From Salvator merianae (Eukaryota > Chordata > Lepidosauria > Squamata > Teiidae), in assembly GCA_003586115.2 (NCBI GenBank), contig QVOM02000112.1, positions 45,500,743-45,564,742 on the forward strand: a stretch of DNA of 64,000 nucleotides, in the 5' to 3' direction. Shown piece after piece: positions 24,595 through 35,481 of this stretch. The first letter of the stretch is position 1; every line of letters starts with the position of its first letter. The notes below the pieces were generated by a model. It searched no databases. It was given only the letters and a program-made list of their open reading frames with translations, and was not told the origin of the DNA. The position numbers were made by a program, and so were the translations under genes.

Positions 24595-26070
24595 TAACTG
24601 TATTTTATCCTGTCCTATACCTGAAGGTCTCAGGGCATGTTACAGCCATAAATAAATAAATAAAAAATAAAATAAAATGAACAGCCTAAAAACAATAACA
24701 ATGCCTGAAAATAGGGTGGGGAAGCTGTTTCTTCAGTCAAAGCCAGAGTAAACAGGTGTGTCTTCACTAATCTTCTAAACGTATATAGTGAAGGTAGCTG
24801 GCACCCCTCAGGAGAAGGCTATTCTATAGTCCGTGGACTGTCACTGAGAAGACCTATCCTGGGTCCCTTAAAGAAGGCAGTAGAACCAGGAGAGCCTTAT
24901 CAAGCAGTTTCACTGCTGCATTCTGCACCAGCTGCAACTTCTAAACCATCTTCAAGCGCAGCATCATGTACAGCATATTATAATAGCCCAATCTGGAAGT
25001 TACCAGAAATGGATTACTATGGCCAGATCAACTCAGTCCAGAAACGGCCAGAGCTGGCAAATCAGCTGGAGCTGGAAGTAGATGTTCTTGGCCATCATGT
25101 CCACCTGAGTTTCAAGCATCAATACAGAGCAACACAACCCCAATGTGAACAGGGTGCTTTCCTACTTCACTGACCTAACCCTGTGACACACCGCAACTCC
25201 ATTTGCATTCAGCTTTAATTTACTGGCCCCCATCCAACCTATTACTGCCACAAAACACCTGTCAAGCATTTCAACCACTTCTCCTAATTCAGACAGCATG
25301 GAGATATAGAGCTGGGTGTCATCTGCATTTTGATGACATTGCATTCCAAATCTCCTAATGACTTCTCCTAGTAGCTTCATATAGATACTAAATAGCATGT
25401 GAGACAAGCCTGACCCCCAAGAAATCCTGCAGGTGCATTTCCAGAATGTTGAACAAGAACCTCCCACAATCACTCTCTGGTATCAGCCTTGATGATAGGA
25501 GTGGAACCATCACAATGCAGTGTCTCCAAGTCTCAAACTCTGCAGCATTTACAAAAGGATACCATGTTTACTGGTACCAAAAGTCTCCAAGAGATCCCGG
25601 AGAACCAAGAGGATTGCACCAAGGTAATTTCAGTGCCATAACCAGTCCTAAGCCAAACTGAAATGGATCTAGATAATCAGCTTCTTCCAAGCATGAGGCA
25701 GTTGAAACCCATGACTGTCTCCAATACCTTGCCAAAAAGAGTATGTTGGCCACCAGATGATACATGATTAAATCTTCTGGATCTAGAAAGAACCTCTTGA
25801 GAAGCGAGTGCATCCCCCCTTATGAGTGGCAGGATCACTCCATCTCTCAAAAGAGGATTCAATACTCTCTGGACCCACTCAATCATACTCCACCAGCTAA
25901 CATTTATCAGACAAGAACGGCAAGTATCCAGAGGGCATGTGGTCAGCTGAAGCACAGCAAGCAGCATGTCCGCATCCTTAGACCACAATAATTGAAACTG
26001 ATCTAAAATAACTGAACCAGACAGTTCTCTGAACACTTCCCTTGGACTATTCTCAACTGTGGCATCCAAT
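24595..26070 (-). mobile_element. CR1/L2-type LINE, reverse transcriptase and 3' end, antisense
   Basis: On the minus strand, 26069 to 25162 reads through several frames as non-LTR reverse transcriptase. 'EWVQRVLNPLLRDGV' and 'ILPLIRGDA' belong to the finger region, and 'PEDLIMYHLVANILFL' corresponds to the 'NYRPVSNLPFL.K' motif. 'LEEADYLDPFQFGL' is the 'F...QSGFR' region. 'GSGLSHMLFSIYMKLLG', with 'QNADDTQLYI', is the catalytic region, where the YADD box has become NADD. The 3' part (about 24800-25160) and the tail with 'ggtctcagggcatgttaca' plus (aaat)n lie at the left end. It is a 5'-truncated, inactivated copy. Confidence 0.85.
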
Positions 26071-26479
26071 TCTTCATTTACTTACTCATGTCAAAAGCAT
26101 CATCAGAAGTTGTTCTTTAAAATACAACATAAGTGTGAATTTAAGAATTATATAAAATACAGATTTGCAATTAAAATAGTGCTAAGTTTATACATGAAAG
26201 AAATAAAAAAATATTTTTTCTTCCCTAGAAACAGGAAACATGAATAGCATTAGGCTGTGCCAGGATCTGATCCCTGTAATTGCACTGTAATGGGCACTTA
26301 GGGCCATTGTACAAATGTGTGGTTGTTTGTAGCTCATTGCAATAACAAAATGTAATAATAATTAAGCAGCCTCATTTTTTAAAAAAATTCTTTAGATCAG
26401 GCAATACCTGATCATAACCTATTCAATAATTTCCAAACTTTGCAGCTGGCATTAGAACGTGCTGCCAAAACTTCTGATG

Positions 26480-27385
26480 GATCCATCCAATGAGAATCTT
26501 TCATGCTTCTTCACAGATTTAAATTAGGTGTAGCAGTTTCTTGTCCAAAAATTTCCATCACCCTAAGGACGCTATGTCGTGATTTCAGCCTTTGGACAGC
26601 AGGATGGAGTTCCTATAGATGCTGTTCTGAAGGTATTGATTTAAATCTTTCTCTATATGCTGCTGCTTTTCTGTGGACTGCTAGTGTAGCAATCCCAGCC
26701 AACTGGTATACTTTATCTTGAGGAGTAGATTTAAGGTGACCTGTATTCAGCCTGAAGGTTTCATTCAGAGCTACATCTACCTATCCAGTGTGTGCTGACT
26801 TATCCAATATTGGGCAGGCATATTCACCAGCTGAACAGCAGGGAGCTAATTCTGTTGTTTTAACCACATTTGGCTTAGCTCCCCAGGTAGTGCCCATTAT
26901 TTTCCAGAGCATGTTATTTCTAGCACTAACTTTCAATTTCATGTTACTGCTGTCTGTTTATAAATTAAGACTCTATCCAAAGCAATACCTAAATATTTAG
27001 GGTTTGGATGATGTTCTAAAAGCACCCCTTTCCACATCACTTGACCTTTTCTGGATCTCTGTTTATTATGACGGCGGAAGACACAAACGTGGGGGTTTTT
27101 AGAGCTCGGTCTCAGTTGATTTTTACTATGGTATAGATCCAGTTTTCTCAGGGCTACAGCTAAATTTTCTTTTGTTTCATCAAATGTACTTGCCTGCACA
27201 GCACTACCTTAGTTATCAGCATAAATATAGCCAGTAGTGCCACTAGGAAGCGGTTATCATTGGTAGGTATATTAAAACGAGTGGGAACTAATACATTATG
27301 CTGTCGTAGGCCATTCTTCTGATCTCACTATCTACTACATCTTCCCTGAAACAATTCTGAAGCAGAAGTCTAATGATGTTAGAAA
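26480..27385 (-). mobile_element. second, distinct non-LTR retrotransposon RT fragment, antisense
   Basis: The minus-strand frame 27199-26939 reads 'FDETKENLAVALRKLDLYH' then 'SKNQLRPSSKNPHVCVF' and 'GVLLEHHPNPKYLGIALDR' then 'VLIYKQ'. This is the thumb/connection region after the RT active site, with the pattern 'L..NP.KT....F...........W....L.....KYLG..LDR.LTYK'. It differs from the CR1/L2-type copy next to it, so it represents another LINE clade that I cannot assign with confidence. A poly(T) run at 27409-27422 lies just beyond one edge. Confidence 0.7.
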
Positions 27386-27769
27386 GGTTGAAATCATTAG
27401 TTAACTCTTTTTTTTTTTTTTTAATCAGTACTCAAAGATAGAATACCTGTGGAGCCCATAAAGCGCCTTGGTATTCTGTCGATCTAGCAATGAAACACGA
27501 AGTCAACAGCAAGTGGCATAAATCCCAGTCTGATAAAACATGGGTCAGAACACATGGTAATGGGAATGAAAAAAAATTATTTATCCACCACCACTGTATC
27601 CTCCAGTAGCCATCTGGCAGAGGTTTTCTGAGTGATACATAACCTTGTAAGATCAAGCCCAAGTATTGTAAGATTACAATGCTTGCAGTCTTAAAGGGCT
27701 CCTGAGAATGATCATGTTGATGGCCCTACTCATCTCATGATTCTAGAGAGAGTCCAGAGCCTTGGCAGA

Positions 27770-27866
27770 AGTGCCCTGGGGCCTGCTGTAGTCTGTACTA
27801 GCATGCTGACTGCAGGTCCCTATTCCGGGATATGTTCCAGAATAAGGCCCAATGCAGAAAGGGCCT
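27770..27866. mobile_element. half copy of the palindromic MITE seen at 30059
   Basis: Carries the core 'cctgctgtagtctgta' with 'gcatgctgactgcaggtcc' and the end 'aatgcagaaagggcc', as in the right arm at 30059-30228. The left arm is lost or too diverged to recognise. It is followed by TTA. A still more decayed relative may lie at 44350-44490 ('ggcctgccatagtccatatt' core). Confidence 0.6.
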
Positions 27867-28149
27867 TAGTTTCCAAATGTTATTATCAGAACAATACTGC
27901 AGACCTGTAGCATTTCTGGTGCTATTCTGCCTTTCCCATGTACAGGGCATCTTCCTGTGTTTAATACAAATTGACTGATTTGTGTTAGGTTTTTGCCTAT
28001 GAATGTAGCCATGAAGATTCAGAATGATGCTGGATTATTCTGTTCTGGTCTTGATGTATAGAATACAGCATTCAAAGCAGCAGCAGCATTATAATAATAG
28101 AAGCTGTAGTGAAATAAAACTGTCATGCAGGGGATACCTTCGCACCCTA

Positions 28150-28898
28150 GGGCCATGGTCACACCTCATGTTTTCTGAGGACGGAGGACGTTTTTACTCC
28201 TCAGAAACCAGATGCTAAATTGCGTTTCCGGTTTTTCCAAGGAGTTTCTGGCCTGGAAGGGGATTATCCTAAATTCGGATAATCCCAACTCTGAGTCCAT
28301 TTCAGTAAGAAACAGACCCCACCAGGCCATCTCCTGTCGCCCTCCCAATTCTCTCCAAGCCTGTGGCTGCCTCCTGCCACCCCTCCCAAGCCCCCCCACT
28401 TCCCGCTGCGCCCCCCCCAAAATTTGCTGCTGTCTATGGAGGGGAGTGGGAAGCAGTTGCAGCTACGATCGCAGCAGCAGCTGACAGCGGGGGATGGGGG
28501 AGCTTCAGAAAGGTAGGAAGAAATGGCTGGGGGTCTGGGGGGGTGGAGAGGCTCCCACCATACCCCCGCTGCTTCCGGCTACCCCTCCAAAACTCCCCCA
28601 TCCCCCCATCAGCTGCCTTCTACGGGGGGGCAGAAAGCAGTTGCAGCCACAATTGCAGCTGCAACTGCTTCCCCCATCCCCCACCCAAGCTCCCCTCCTC
28701 CCGCTACCACCCCTGCCCTCCCTCCCCTGCCTCCTGCCACCCCTCCATCCCTCACTCCCCCAACTTACCTATGACTGGGAGGGCAAGGATGGCAGCGGCA
28801 GCAGCACCTGGTGTGACCAGGCTGAAGGAAGCTCAAAACGGCCTCCCTCCCCGTCTGTCTCAAGTATAGACTAAACCATTAAGGTGTGACTGCAGCCT
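28150..28898. mobile_element. MITE-like element with GC-rich, C-tract core
   Basis: The left end is 'ggccatggtcacacct' (28151) and the right end, in reverse complement, 'ggctgcagtcacacct' (to 28897), 12 of 16 matching. TA lies outside each end. The interior 28310-28860 is very GC-rich with long C/CCT tracts and poly-G runs, quite unlike the AT-rich surroundings. Proline/alanine-rich open frames here (for example 28363-28869 on the plus strand) come from the low-complexity base composition and exist in several frames at once. The element ends only 70 bp from the donor of the exon at 28970. Confidence 0.65.
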
Positions 28899-28969
28899 AA
28901 GTTAATGATGATGGTGATGATAATCTACAAATATTTTAACAACATTTAGATTAAGGATTTTTCCCTTAC

Positions 28970-29131
28970 CTTCTGTCACTCGCACCTCATCAAGAAGAGC
29001 TTCCGTCTTGGTCTTGGAGAAATGGGAAGAGTCCTGAATTGCTTTTGAACCAGATGATCCAGGAACTACACCAGTTAGCAGTACTTCTATTTTTTCCTCT
29101 AGTCTACTGCGAGCTTGGCAGCTGATCACAG
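28970..29131 (-). CDS. CFAP47: CFAP47-like exon E
   Basis: Exon of 162 bp with an excellent acceptor ('tttttcttttag|ctgtga') and donor ('agaag|gtaagg'). Two bases complete an Ala codon begun by the exon at 39232, 53 codons follow, and one base (g) remains. The protein reads VISCQARSRLEEKIEVLLTG, then VVPGSSGSKAIQDSSHFSK and TKTEALLDEVRVTE. 'C.A.....E..EV.LTG..PG' is the end of an ASH/MSP-type beta-sandwich unit. The serine-rich piece after it is a likely linker between two domains. Confidence 0.88.
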
Positions 29132-29516
29132 CTAAAAGAAAAAGGGATAAATTATAAGAGTTCATTTTTCATTAAGACTTTAAATAGACTGTCTCCACTG
29201 GTAATAAACCTGGCTGGTAATAAACATCTTCATGCCACTGCAAGAAATACAACGAGGAAGTATAAAAACCAAGTCTTTTTGGTGGTGGTGCCACAGCTCT
29301 AAAACATCTCTTTAAATTCTATGCATCAAAAATTAGCTGTTGCTCTTTCTACAATGTAGTCTTTGCTCTGCTGCTGTCTTATTTCAGATTTTATTTCCTT
29401 GCTTTAAAACCCATATGCATAGATAGATAGACAGATTGTAATATGATTTTTAAAGTTTGATTTTGTTCAAAAATCACATTTTTATTCTGTGTATGCTTAC
29501 CTTGAAGATAAGCTGT

Positions 29517-29555
29517 AATAACAATAACAATAACAACAACAATAATAATAATATA
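29517..29555. repeat. (AAC/AAT)n microsatellite
   Basis: A run of imperfect AAC and AAT triplets on the plus strand ('taacaataacaataacaac' followed by 'aataataataata'). It is the source of a spurious poly-asparagine open frame. Confidence 0.85.
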
Positions 29556-30058
29556 GTTATTATTGATTTGATAATAGTACTACTGTTATCAATAGCAACA
29601 GTATTATTACCATATTTTATTTTAACAGGACTCAGCTGAAACTAATCTTATTCAGTAACCACAATTTTCTTATTTTGTTTTATTTTTCTATGCTTATCAT
29701 TGCTTTTTGAAAGTAAATTTTGGGATTAATTCTTATAATATATATTTTAAGAGTTCTATCTTTTACTTAAACTTTTGTTTTATCAAAACTGTAGCCATGC
29801 ATGTACTTCTACTGTGTCCTAATCCTCCCTGAATGTTAGCGTCGCAGTCCTTAGGTCGATTTCTTTTTACCCATCTGACTTTTTGTAGTTGTTATTTTGT
29901 CATTTTAAGAATTAATTATGTGTATTTTAATGTGGTGTTACTATGCATCATTGTTGCCTTTACCTGAGGTTTTCTCACCATTTGTGCTGATAGATATGTA
30001 TGTACCTTCCATTACCCAAAGGAGAACCTGAGGTAAAGTAATGGAAGTGGAGGATACA

Positions 30059-30228
30059 GGCCCTTTCTGCACTGGCCCTTATTCTGGATTATATCCTGGA
30101 ATAGAGACCTGCTGACCACATGTTGATACAGACTACAGCAGCAGGCTTCCACAGTCTGCATCAGCATGTAGATGGCAGGGCCCTTTTCCAGGATATAATC
30201 TGGAATAAGGGCCAGTGCAGAAAGGGCC
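30059..30228. mobile_element. palindromic MITE, 170 bp
   Basis: The two arms are almost perfect reverse complements. The left arm begins 'ggccctttctgcactggccc' then 'ttattctggattatatcctg'; the right arm, read in reverse complement, begins 'ggccctttctgcactggccc' then 'ttattccagattatatcctg'. The arms are about 75 bp each with a loop of about 20 bp. ACA stands directly outside both ends, consistent with a 3-bp target duplication. Related half copies are at 27770-27866 and possibly 44350-44490 and 46500-46545. Confidence 0.88.
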
Positions 30229-32084
30229 ACAAACTCCGTTCTCCATGTTTAGAGATGTTCCTCTCAGTCTCTGGTCTCTGTGCAAGGTTCAAACACATCT
30301 TTCTCCAGTGATTAGACAACAGCCCTTCATTTGTCAGAGCTATCCATGCATAACAAAAAGACTTTTGATTTTTATCCAACTTTCATTTTCTTTCTATGAA
30401 TGTCAGGCACAGGCACAGACCAGATATACTTCCTATATTCAAGTTGGATGTGATCTCCCACAGTGTTGTACGGCACATCCACAAGGCACACAACCTCAAA
30501 ACAAGTGAAGCAATGAAACAAAATGGAACCATGTCACAGGATAGCTTGTTTGTTTCATCTGTAAAAATAGCCATGGCAATGGTTCCCTGGAGCTGTTAGC
30601 TCTCTTCCTTATAGTATTCTGTACTACAGATTTGCAATAAGAACACAGATAAGTTCTGTTTAAGTGGTTTTGTTACGGTTATTTTTATTTGTATGTATGT
30701 GCAATGTATGTTGTCAACAAATTTTGAAAATAAAATAAAATTAAAATTAAAAAAAGAACACATGTATATTTGCCAATGTTATACTTTATGAGGGTGCTAT
30801 GCTATGCAAAAACAGATGCAAATTCTGATGATAATATTCAGTATTCCATCCTTAATGAACTAAAATGAAAATTAATGGATGAAATCTTTAATTAAGATTA
30901 CACTGCATTTTTCTTCAAGTTAAAAGTCCCTAATAAATTAGAACAATGGCGATACAAATAATATCTATTCCATTAACTTCAATAATTCCATTCCTCAAGA
31001 CATCTCTCAATCACCTCCCACACAAAGACGAACTAATGGTTCTGTTCCCTCACAACAGCATTTGTATATAATTGACTGGTACATTTTGAAGTGCCCTTAT
31101 GAGCTCACATTGTGTGCTTTTATAAAGGCCATTAGATTATAAACTGCTTTCCAATATTCCTAACAGGTATCCAAAGAAAGAATAAATTAAGTCCACAACT
31201 ATGCCTTTTCTGAGAAATAAATGTATACAACTGAAAAAGAAATATTTTGATATACTGTCTCCAATCTGAAATAAATCTGGGATCCAACTGCTTCTAGTCA
31301 ACACATAATAGAATCATAAAATCAAAGGAACATAGGAAACATCCACATGCACACCATAGGTGTGTGAAGCAGAAAACGTTCCTGGACTGGGAAATGCATC
31401 TTGATCCAGGAACTTTGGGCATGGAGGATGCTTGCAGCTATTTGCATGATGGGCAGCCAGGCCACCCAGTTTCAAAGTTGCAAGCTAGGCATATTTCCCC
31501 CACACCCTGGGAAATGGGCCCAGAATTAGAACCCAACAAAATGCTCCAGAAGGGGCTGAGCCATTTCTGCCACCACCAGCGGTGACAGCAACAGGAATGG
31601 GGACACAACTTTAACGTGGCCTAGCAATAGAGCCCTCCTGGGTGCCGTTTCCTTGCTTGGGAGTAAGCCATGCATGGAGGTCACGCCCTTCTGTGAGATA
31701 CATTGACATGTGAACCCTGAAGTCTATGCATATATCTAATATGGTTCTAAAGGATCATACAGATGTTGCCACAGTAGGGGTTTGCAAAACACTGCTGCAA
31801 AATATTCAGAACTGCAATACACATTCCACAAGAGGACAGTATTTAGGCATGAGTGTGTCTTTACTGTCTTCTCCCAAGGAACAAGGTACAGTCACAAATT
31901 AATTTGTGAGGTTTACATTTATGCAAATTCACTATTACACATTTGAGTTATGCAGGCTATAGTTTCACTATAACACATTTTGTCCCCAGATCACTCAGGC
32001 TGTTTGGCTGACAGGGGTATCCCACCAGAGCCGGAATAGCCTGCTGCTAAGGCCTGCTTTCCATTTCGGAGTTTGAGGATGGGG

Positions 32085-32118
32085 TGTGGTGTGATGTGGT
32101 GTGGTATGGTGTGAGGCG
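32085..32118. repeat. (GGTGT/GATGT)n short repeat
   Basis: A degenerate pentamer run of 'tggggtgtggtgtgatgtgg' type followed by 'tgtggtatggtgtgagg'. Confidence 0.6.
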
Positions 32119-32379
32119 GTTGTCATGGTAGTGACTGGATCATGTTAAAAACGTGCAGGGACTGCATCAGTTGCAATACTGGGTACTGCAGGGGATGCTG
32201 AAGCAAGGGGCCACCTTGCCTTGTAGCCTAAGCCTTGTTGTAACCAAAAGGACATTATACCTTCTGAAGTGAAAAAAGAACAGCTTAGTAAGTCTCTTCT
32301 TTATGATATTCAGTCACATATGTGAAGCAATCTAGCACATCCTCCCCAAGGCTGCCCCCAGGCATCACCCCAAAATCCC

Positions 32380-32835
32380 ACTCTTTAGCGATATTCTGGA
32401 GTAAAGCTCCTCAGGAATAATCACTTGTTGCCCAGACAGCTTGGCAACACTGTAGGGCAAGAGCATGCACTTACTTTGTCTGGCACTTGCTTCTGCAATG
32501 GTGTGACACACACATCTGAGAAGTGCACAATTTTGAAATACTGAAAAGTGCACAATTGCTGTCACATGCACATGCATGGCCACCATTTTGGGGCCCTGCA
32601 CATGTGTGATGGCTATTATCAAGATGGTGGCTCCCAGCAGCAGTTTTCAGATAGGTAAGTCAATATCGATATAGAAGCGAAATGCAGGTTGAGAGTTCTT
32701 TAGCGATACCGCGGGATTTCACCCCTATATCCCGAGCCTATGTTGCAATTGCCATGGACACCATCTGACAATCCCAACATAGCCCCAGGATACTCCCAGG
32801 TTTTACACCCTGTCTGGATGCAGCCCAAGTATTCT
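32380..32835 (-). mobile_element. MITE family B, minus orientation
   Basis: Reverse complement of the element at 14055. Its right edge reads 'caggttttacaccctgtctg' then 'gatgcagcc', matching the left edge of the other copy, and 'tagcgatattctggagtaaa' at 32386 matches the other end. Interior blocks ('gccatggacacc', 'ggccaccattttgg') are also shared. Confidence 0.6.
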
Positions 32836-32859
32836 CAGGGCATTCTTTTGGCTTCTCAT

Positions 32860-33415
32860 CTTTAGACTTGTTCAGCCCCTTAAGTTAAGTGAATTCTTTT
32901 TAAACTGGGTACCTAGAACTGGACACGTTAACAGTATTCATCTTGAGATCACTGTGCATTGAGCACAATGTAACTATTTCTTTCCTTGATCAGAAACATT
33001 ATGTTTTCTAATAAGCCCTACAAGAGAATTTACCCTTTAGTGCTGCATCATCATACTGCTGACTCATATTCAGTTTGCCATTAAATAAAGTTACAAGATC
33101 CTTTTTCATATGCAGTAGGCTGTCAATTCAGCCAAGTATCTCTCATCTTTACCTCTGTGCGTTTGAGTCTTTTCTGATAAACAGAGCACTTAATGTTTTC
33201 TGTAGAATTCCATTCAGCTAATTTCAGTCCATTTCTTACAAAGATCATTTTGACTTTTGAAATTCTAGGATATTTGCTCTCTCATTAGATTTTGTGCCAT
33301 TTGCAAGTCTTGTAAGAATTCCATCTGCATCATTATTCAAGTCATTAATAATCAGGTTAAATAATACTGCATTAGAGACCAAACTCTGTGGTACTCAAAA
33401 ACTTCTTCCAGTCAG
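32860..33415 (-). mobile_element. CR1/L3-type LINE 3' UTR remnant, antisense
   Basis: The plus strand follows the familiar amniote CR1-type antisense text with many substitutions: 'ctagaactggacacgtta', 'agtgctgcatcatcatactg' then 'ctgactcatattcagttt', 'tttcagtccatttcttac', 'caagtcattaataatcaggt' and 'accaaactctgtggtactc'. It is an old, non-coding copy. Confidence 0.75.
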
Positions 33416-34231
33416 AGAAGGAACTGAATACAGTACTTGAATTCCATTTTCCACCGGGTACGGGGCCACCTAAGAGTAGCATCGTCTGGTCCACGTTTAG
33501 GTTATGATTGTCTAAACTAGTGTTTGTGGAATGGAGTGATATGTGGCCTGTGAAGATTACATAAAAATTTCACAGTCTGCACAGAAACTGCTGAATCTCG
33601 GGCAAAATCTGCAGATTCTGCAGAGTAGATTCATCCTCTTAATCCATATTTTCCCCAATTACAGCAGCTTACTGTTTGGATGTGAATGCCACACCGGACT
33701 ACCTGCAGCTGGAGCAGTTGTTCCCAGAGAGGGTGAATAGTTTTTTCTTCATTAACTGGCCAATCACTGCACTTTAGGAGTAGAACTTTGCTACAATGCC
33801 TTCATGCAAGATAACATGATCTCTGCTGATAGAGTTCACTGCATCCTATGCATTTAGTACATTGCCCTGCTCCGCCTGAAACATACATCGCTTCTGATAG
33901 TGAATTCTGTATACCTTTCTAGAGGCAGCCCTATTCCTTCCAGTATCCTAGAGGTGGTGCTCTTATTCATGCAGAGAAGCAGAGCTCTGCTGGTTCGCGT
34001 GAGGAGGAAGAAAGGGCAAAATATCTTCCTTTCACAGCAGCTGCCACGACCACAAGCCTCCTTCTCACATGCCCAGATCATGGGTTGAAAAAAGGATGGA
34101 GGAGGCATACATCTAGATGCTTCCAACTATCTCTGGCCTCCTCCTTCCCTCCTCCCCCTGTCTGAGTGACCCTATGTCCAAAACATGCACAGGAGACTTG
34201 ATAGCAATTTTCTCTCTTCTGTTTTTCTGAG

Positions 34232-34254
34232 CCATCTCTCTCTCTGTCTCTCTG

Positions 34255-34324
<70 letters not shown>
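34232..34324. repeat. (TC)n microsatellite, about 90 bp
   Basis: A nearly pure TC run with a few TG interruptions ('tctctgtctctgtctctg') at its left half and an uninterrupted CT stretch from about 34274 to 34322. It is the longest simple repeat in the window and forms a strongly purine/pyrimidine-asymmetric stretch. Confidence 0.95.
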
Positions 34325-34327
<3 letters not shown>

Positions 34328-35154
34328 CTGAACTTGCACTAGAGTGTTGGACCTCCTACAAGGTAGAAGGACACCAGGAAGGAAAGGTTTTGCACAGGAG
34401 GGCAGAGGAAATTAATAAAAGAAAAGGCAAGCTGCAGGGGGAATTGGCAAGGGAAAAACCAAATTCACAGAGCAGAGGAAAACATTCCTCTTTAAAAGAG
34501 TCAGCTGCTTAAAACCAGCCTGTCTCAGCAGCTCTCCTCTCCTCTCAAACTTTGATTTCAAAGTACTCTGTGAAAGGCAGTCTGATCACCTCTGTGGTGT
34601 TCTTGCTGTTCAACCTCACAATTACTTTGTAAAAATGTTATTCCTAATACAGCTTGCTAATTCCCCACGGTAAAAGAAGGCTTCTTATTTTGCATTTGTA
34701 TTTGCAACTAATAGATTTTCATTTCTACATCCTCTCTTGTCTCTTTCCAATAACATTGTTTCAGTTCAGAGTTTGCTGTTACTTCTTCTCACTAAACCAC
34801 TCCTTAAACTTCCACTCGGGAACCCAGTGTTGTTACACCAAAACAAGCCCACGGCTTCAAGGCTTTAGAAATCTTGCAAAGCTGGCCACAGCTATTGTGC
34901 ATACTTCTTGCCCTTAAACATTACTTTAGCACTGTACAGTGAGTGCTCTAAATACCAGGGGTAAGGGGGTTTTCCCTCTACAACAGGGAATCTCTACTCT
35001 TCCTTCCATATACTGCATGATTAACAACCCCAAGCACAGGACACACAAGCACTGATGCTTCTTTTGCATATTCACATAAGCACTGCAGCACCCTATCTTG
35101 AAGAACAACTACCAAATATGGAAATCTATCAGTGCTTTTCCAAGTGCAAGATAG

Positions 35155-35280
35155 CCCAAGAAGGTTCGTTTGTTCGTTTGCATTTTTATCCTTCCCTTTA
35201 TCCGAAGATCTCAGGGTGGGTTACAGCAATAAAAACAAAATGGAAAGTGAACATACTAAAAACAGTAATAGTGCCTGTAT
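35155..35280 (-). mobile_element. CR1/L2-type LINE 3' tail, antisense
   Basis: The complement of the tail seen at 9936: 'gcatttttatccttccctt', then 'gatctcagggtgggttacag' and 'caataaaaacaaaatgg'. It stops after the start of the coding side. Confidence 0.65.
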
Positions 35281-35443
35281 CTGAGAGAAGCCTTCATTTT
35301 GCTGCTGGGACAGAGAAGCCATCCACCTGGGCATGGTAGAGCATACTTGCTCTTTTGTGCAAAATAACTCTGCCTGGAGATTGACTGGCAGAACTATTGA
35401 TCAACTCTCAGTGTATGGAGCAGCTGGGACCATCGAGTGGAAT

Positions 35444-35481
35444 GGGGTGGGATGGGATGGGATGGGATGGGATGGGATGGG
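35444..35481. repeat. (GGGAT)n pentanucleotide repeat
   Basis: About seven copies of GGGAT in tandem, ending at 'gggctactc'. Confidence 0.92.

Larger units (their letters stand above)
12911..28969. other. large intron between exons E and F (16 kb)
   Basis: The inferred intron is filled mainly by decayed transposable elements listed separately (14.06, 19.15, 21.0, 22.9-24.5, 24.6-26.1, 26.5-27.4, 27.8 and 28.15 kb). Between them, 13020-14050, 14510-19150, 19380-20995, 21350-22910 and 27440-27770 contain no exon or RNA gene that I can support. A G run at about 13635-13645 and poly(A) runs at 16539-16551 and 19472-19489 are the only low-complexity marks. The exons on either side join in phase, so no constitutive exon appears to be missing. 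Confidence 0.7.

Noticed and set aside
28363..28874. Proline/alanine-rich open frames up to 168 codons on the plus strand
   Set aside because: Several frames are open at once over C-tract, GC-rich sequence inside a MITE-like element. This is base-composition noise, with no conserved domain or splice context.
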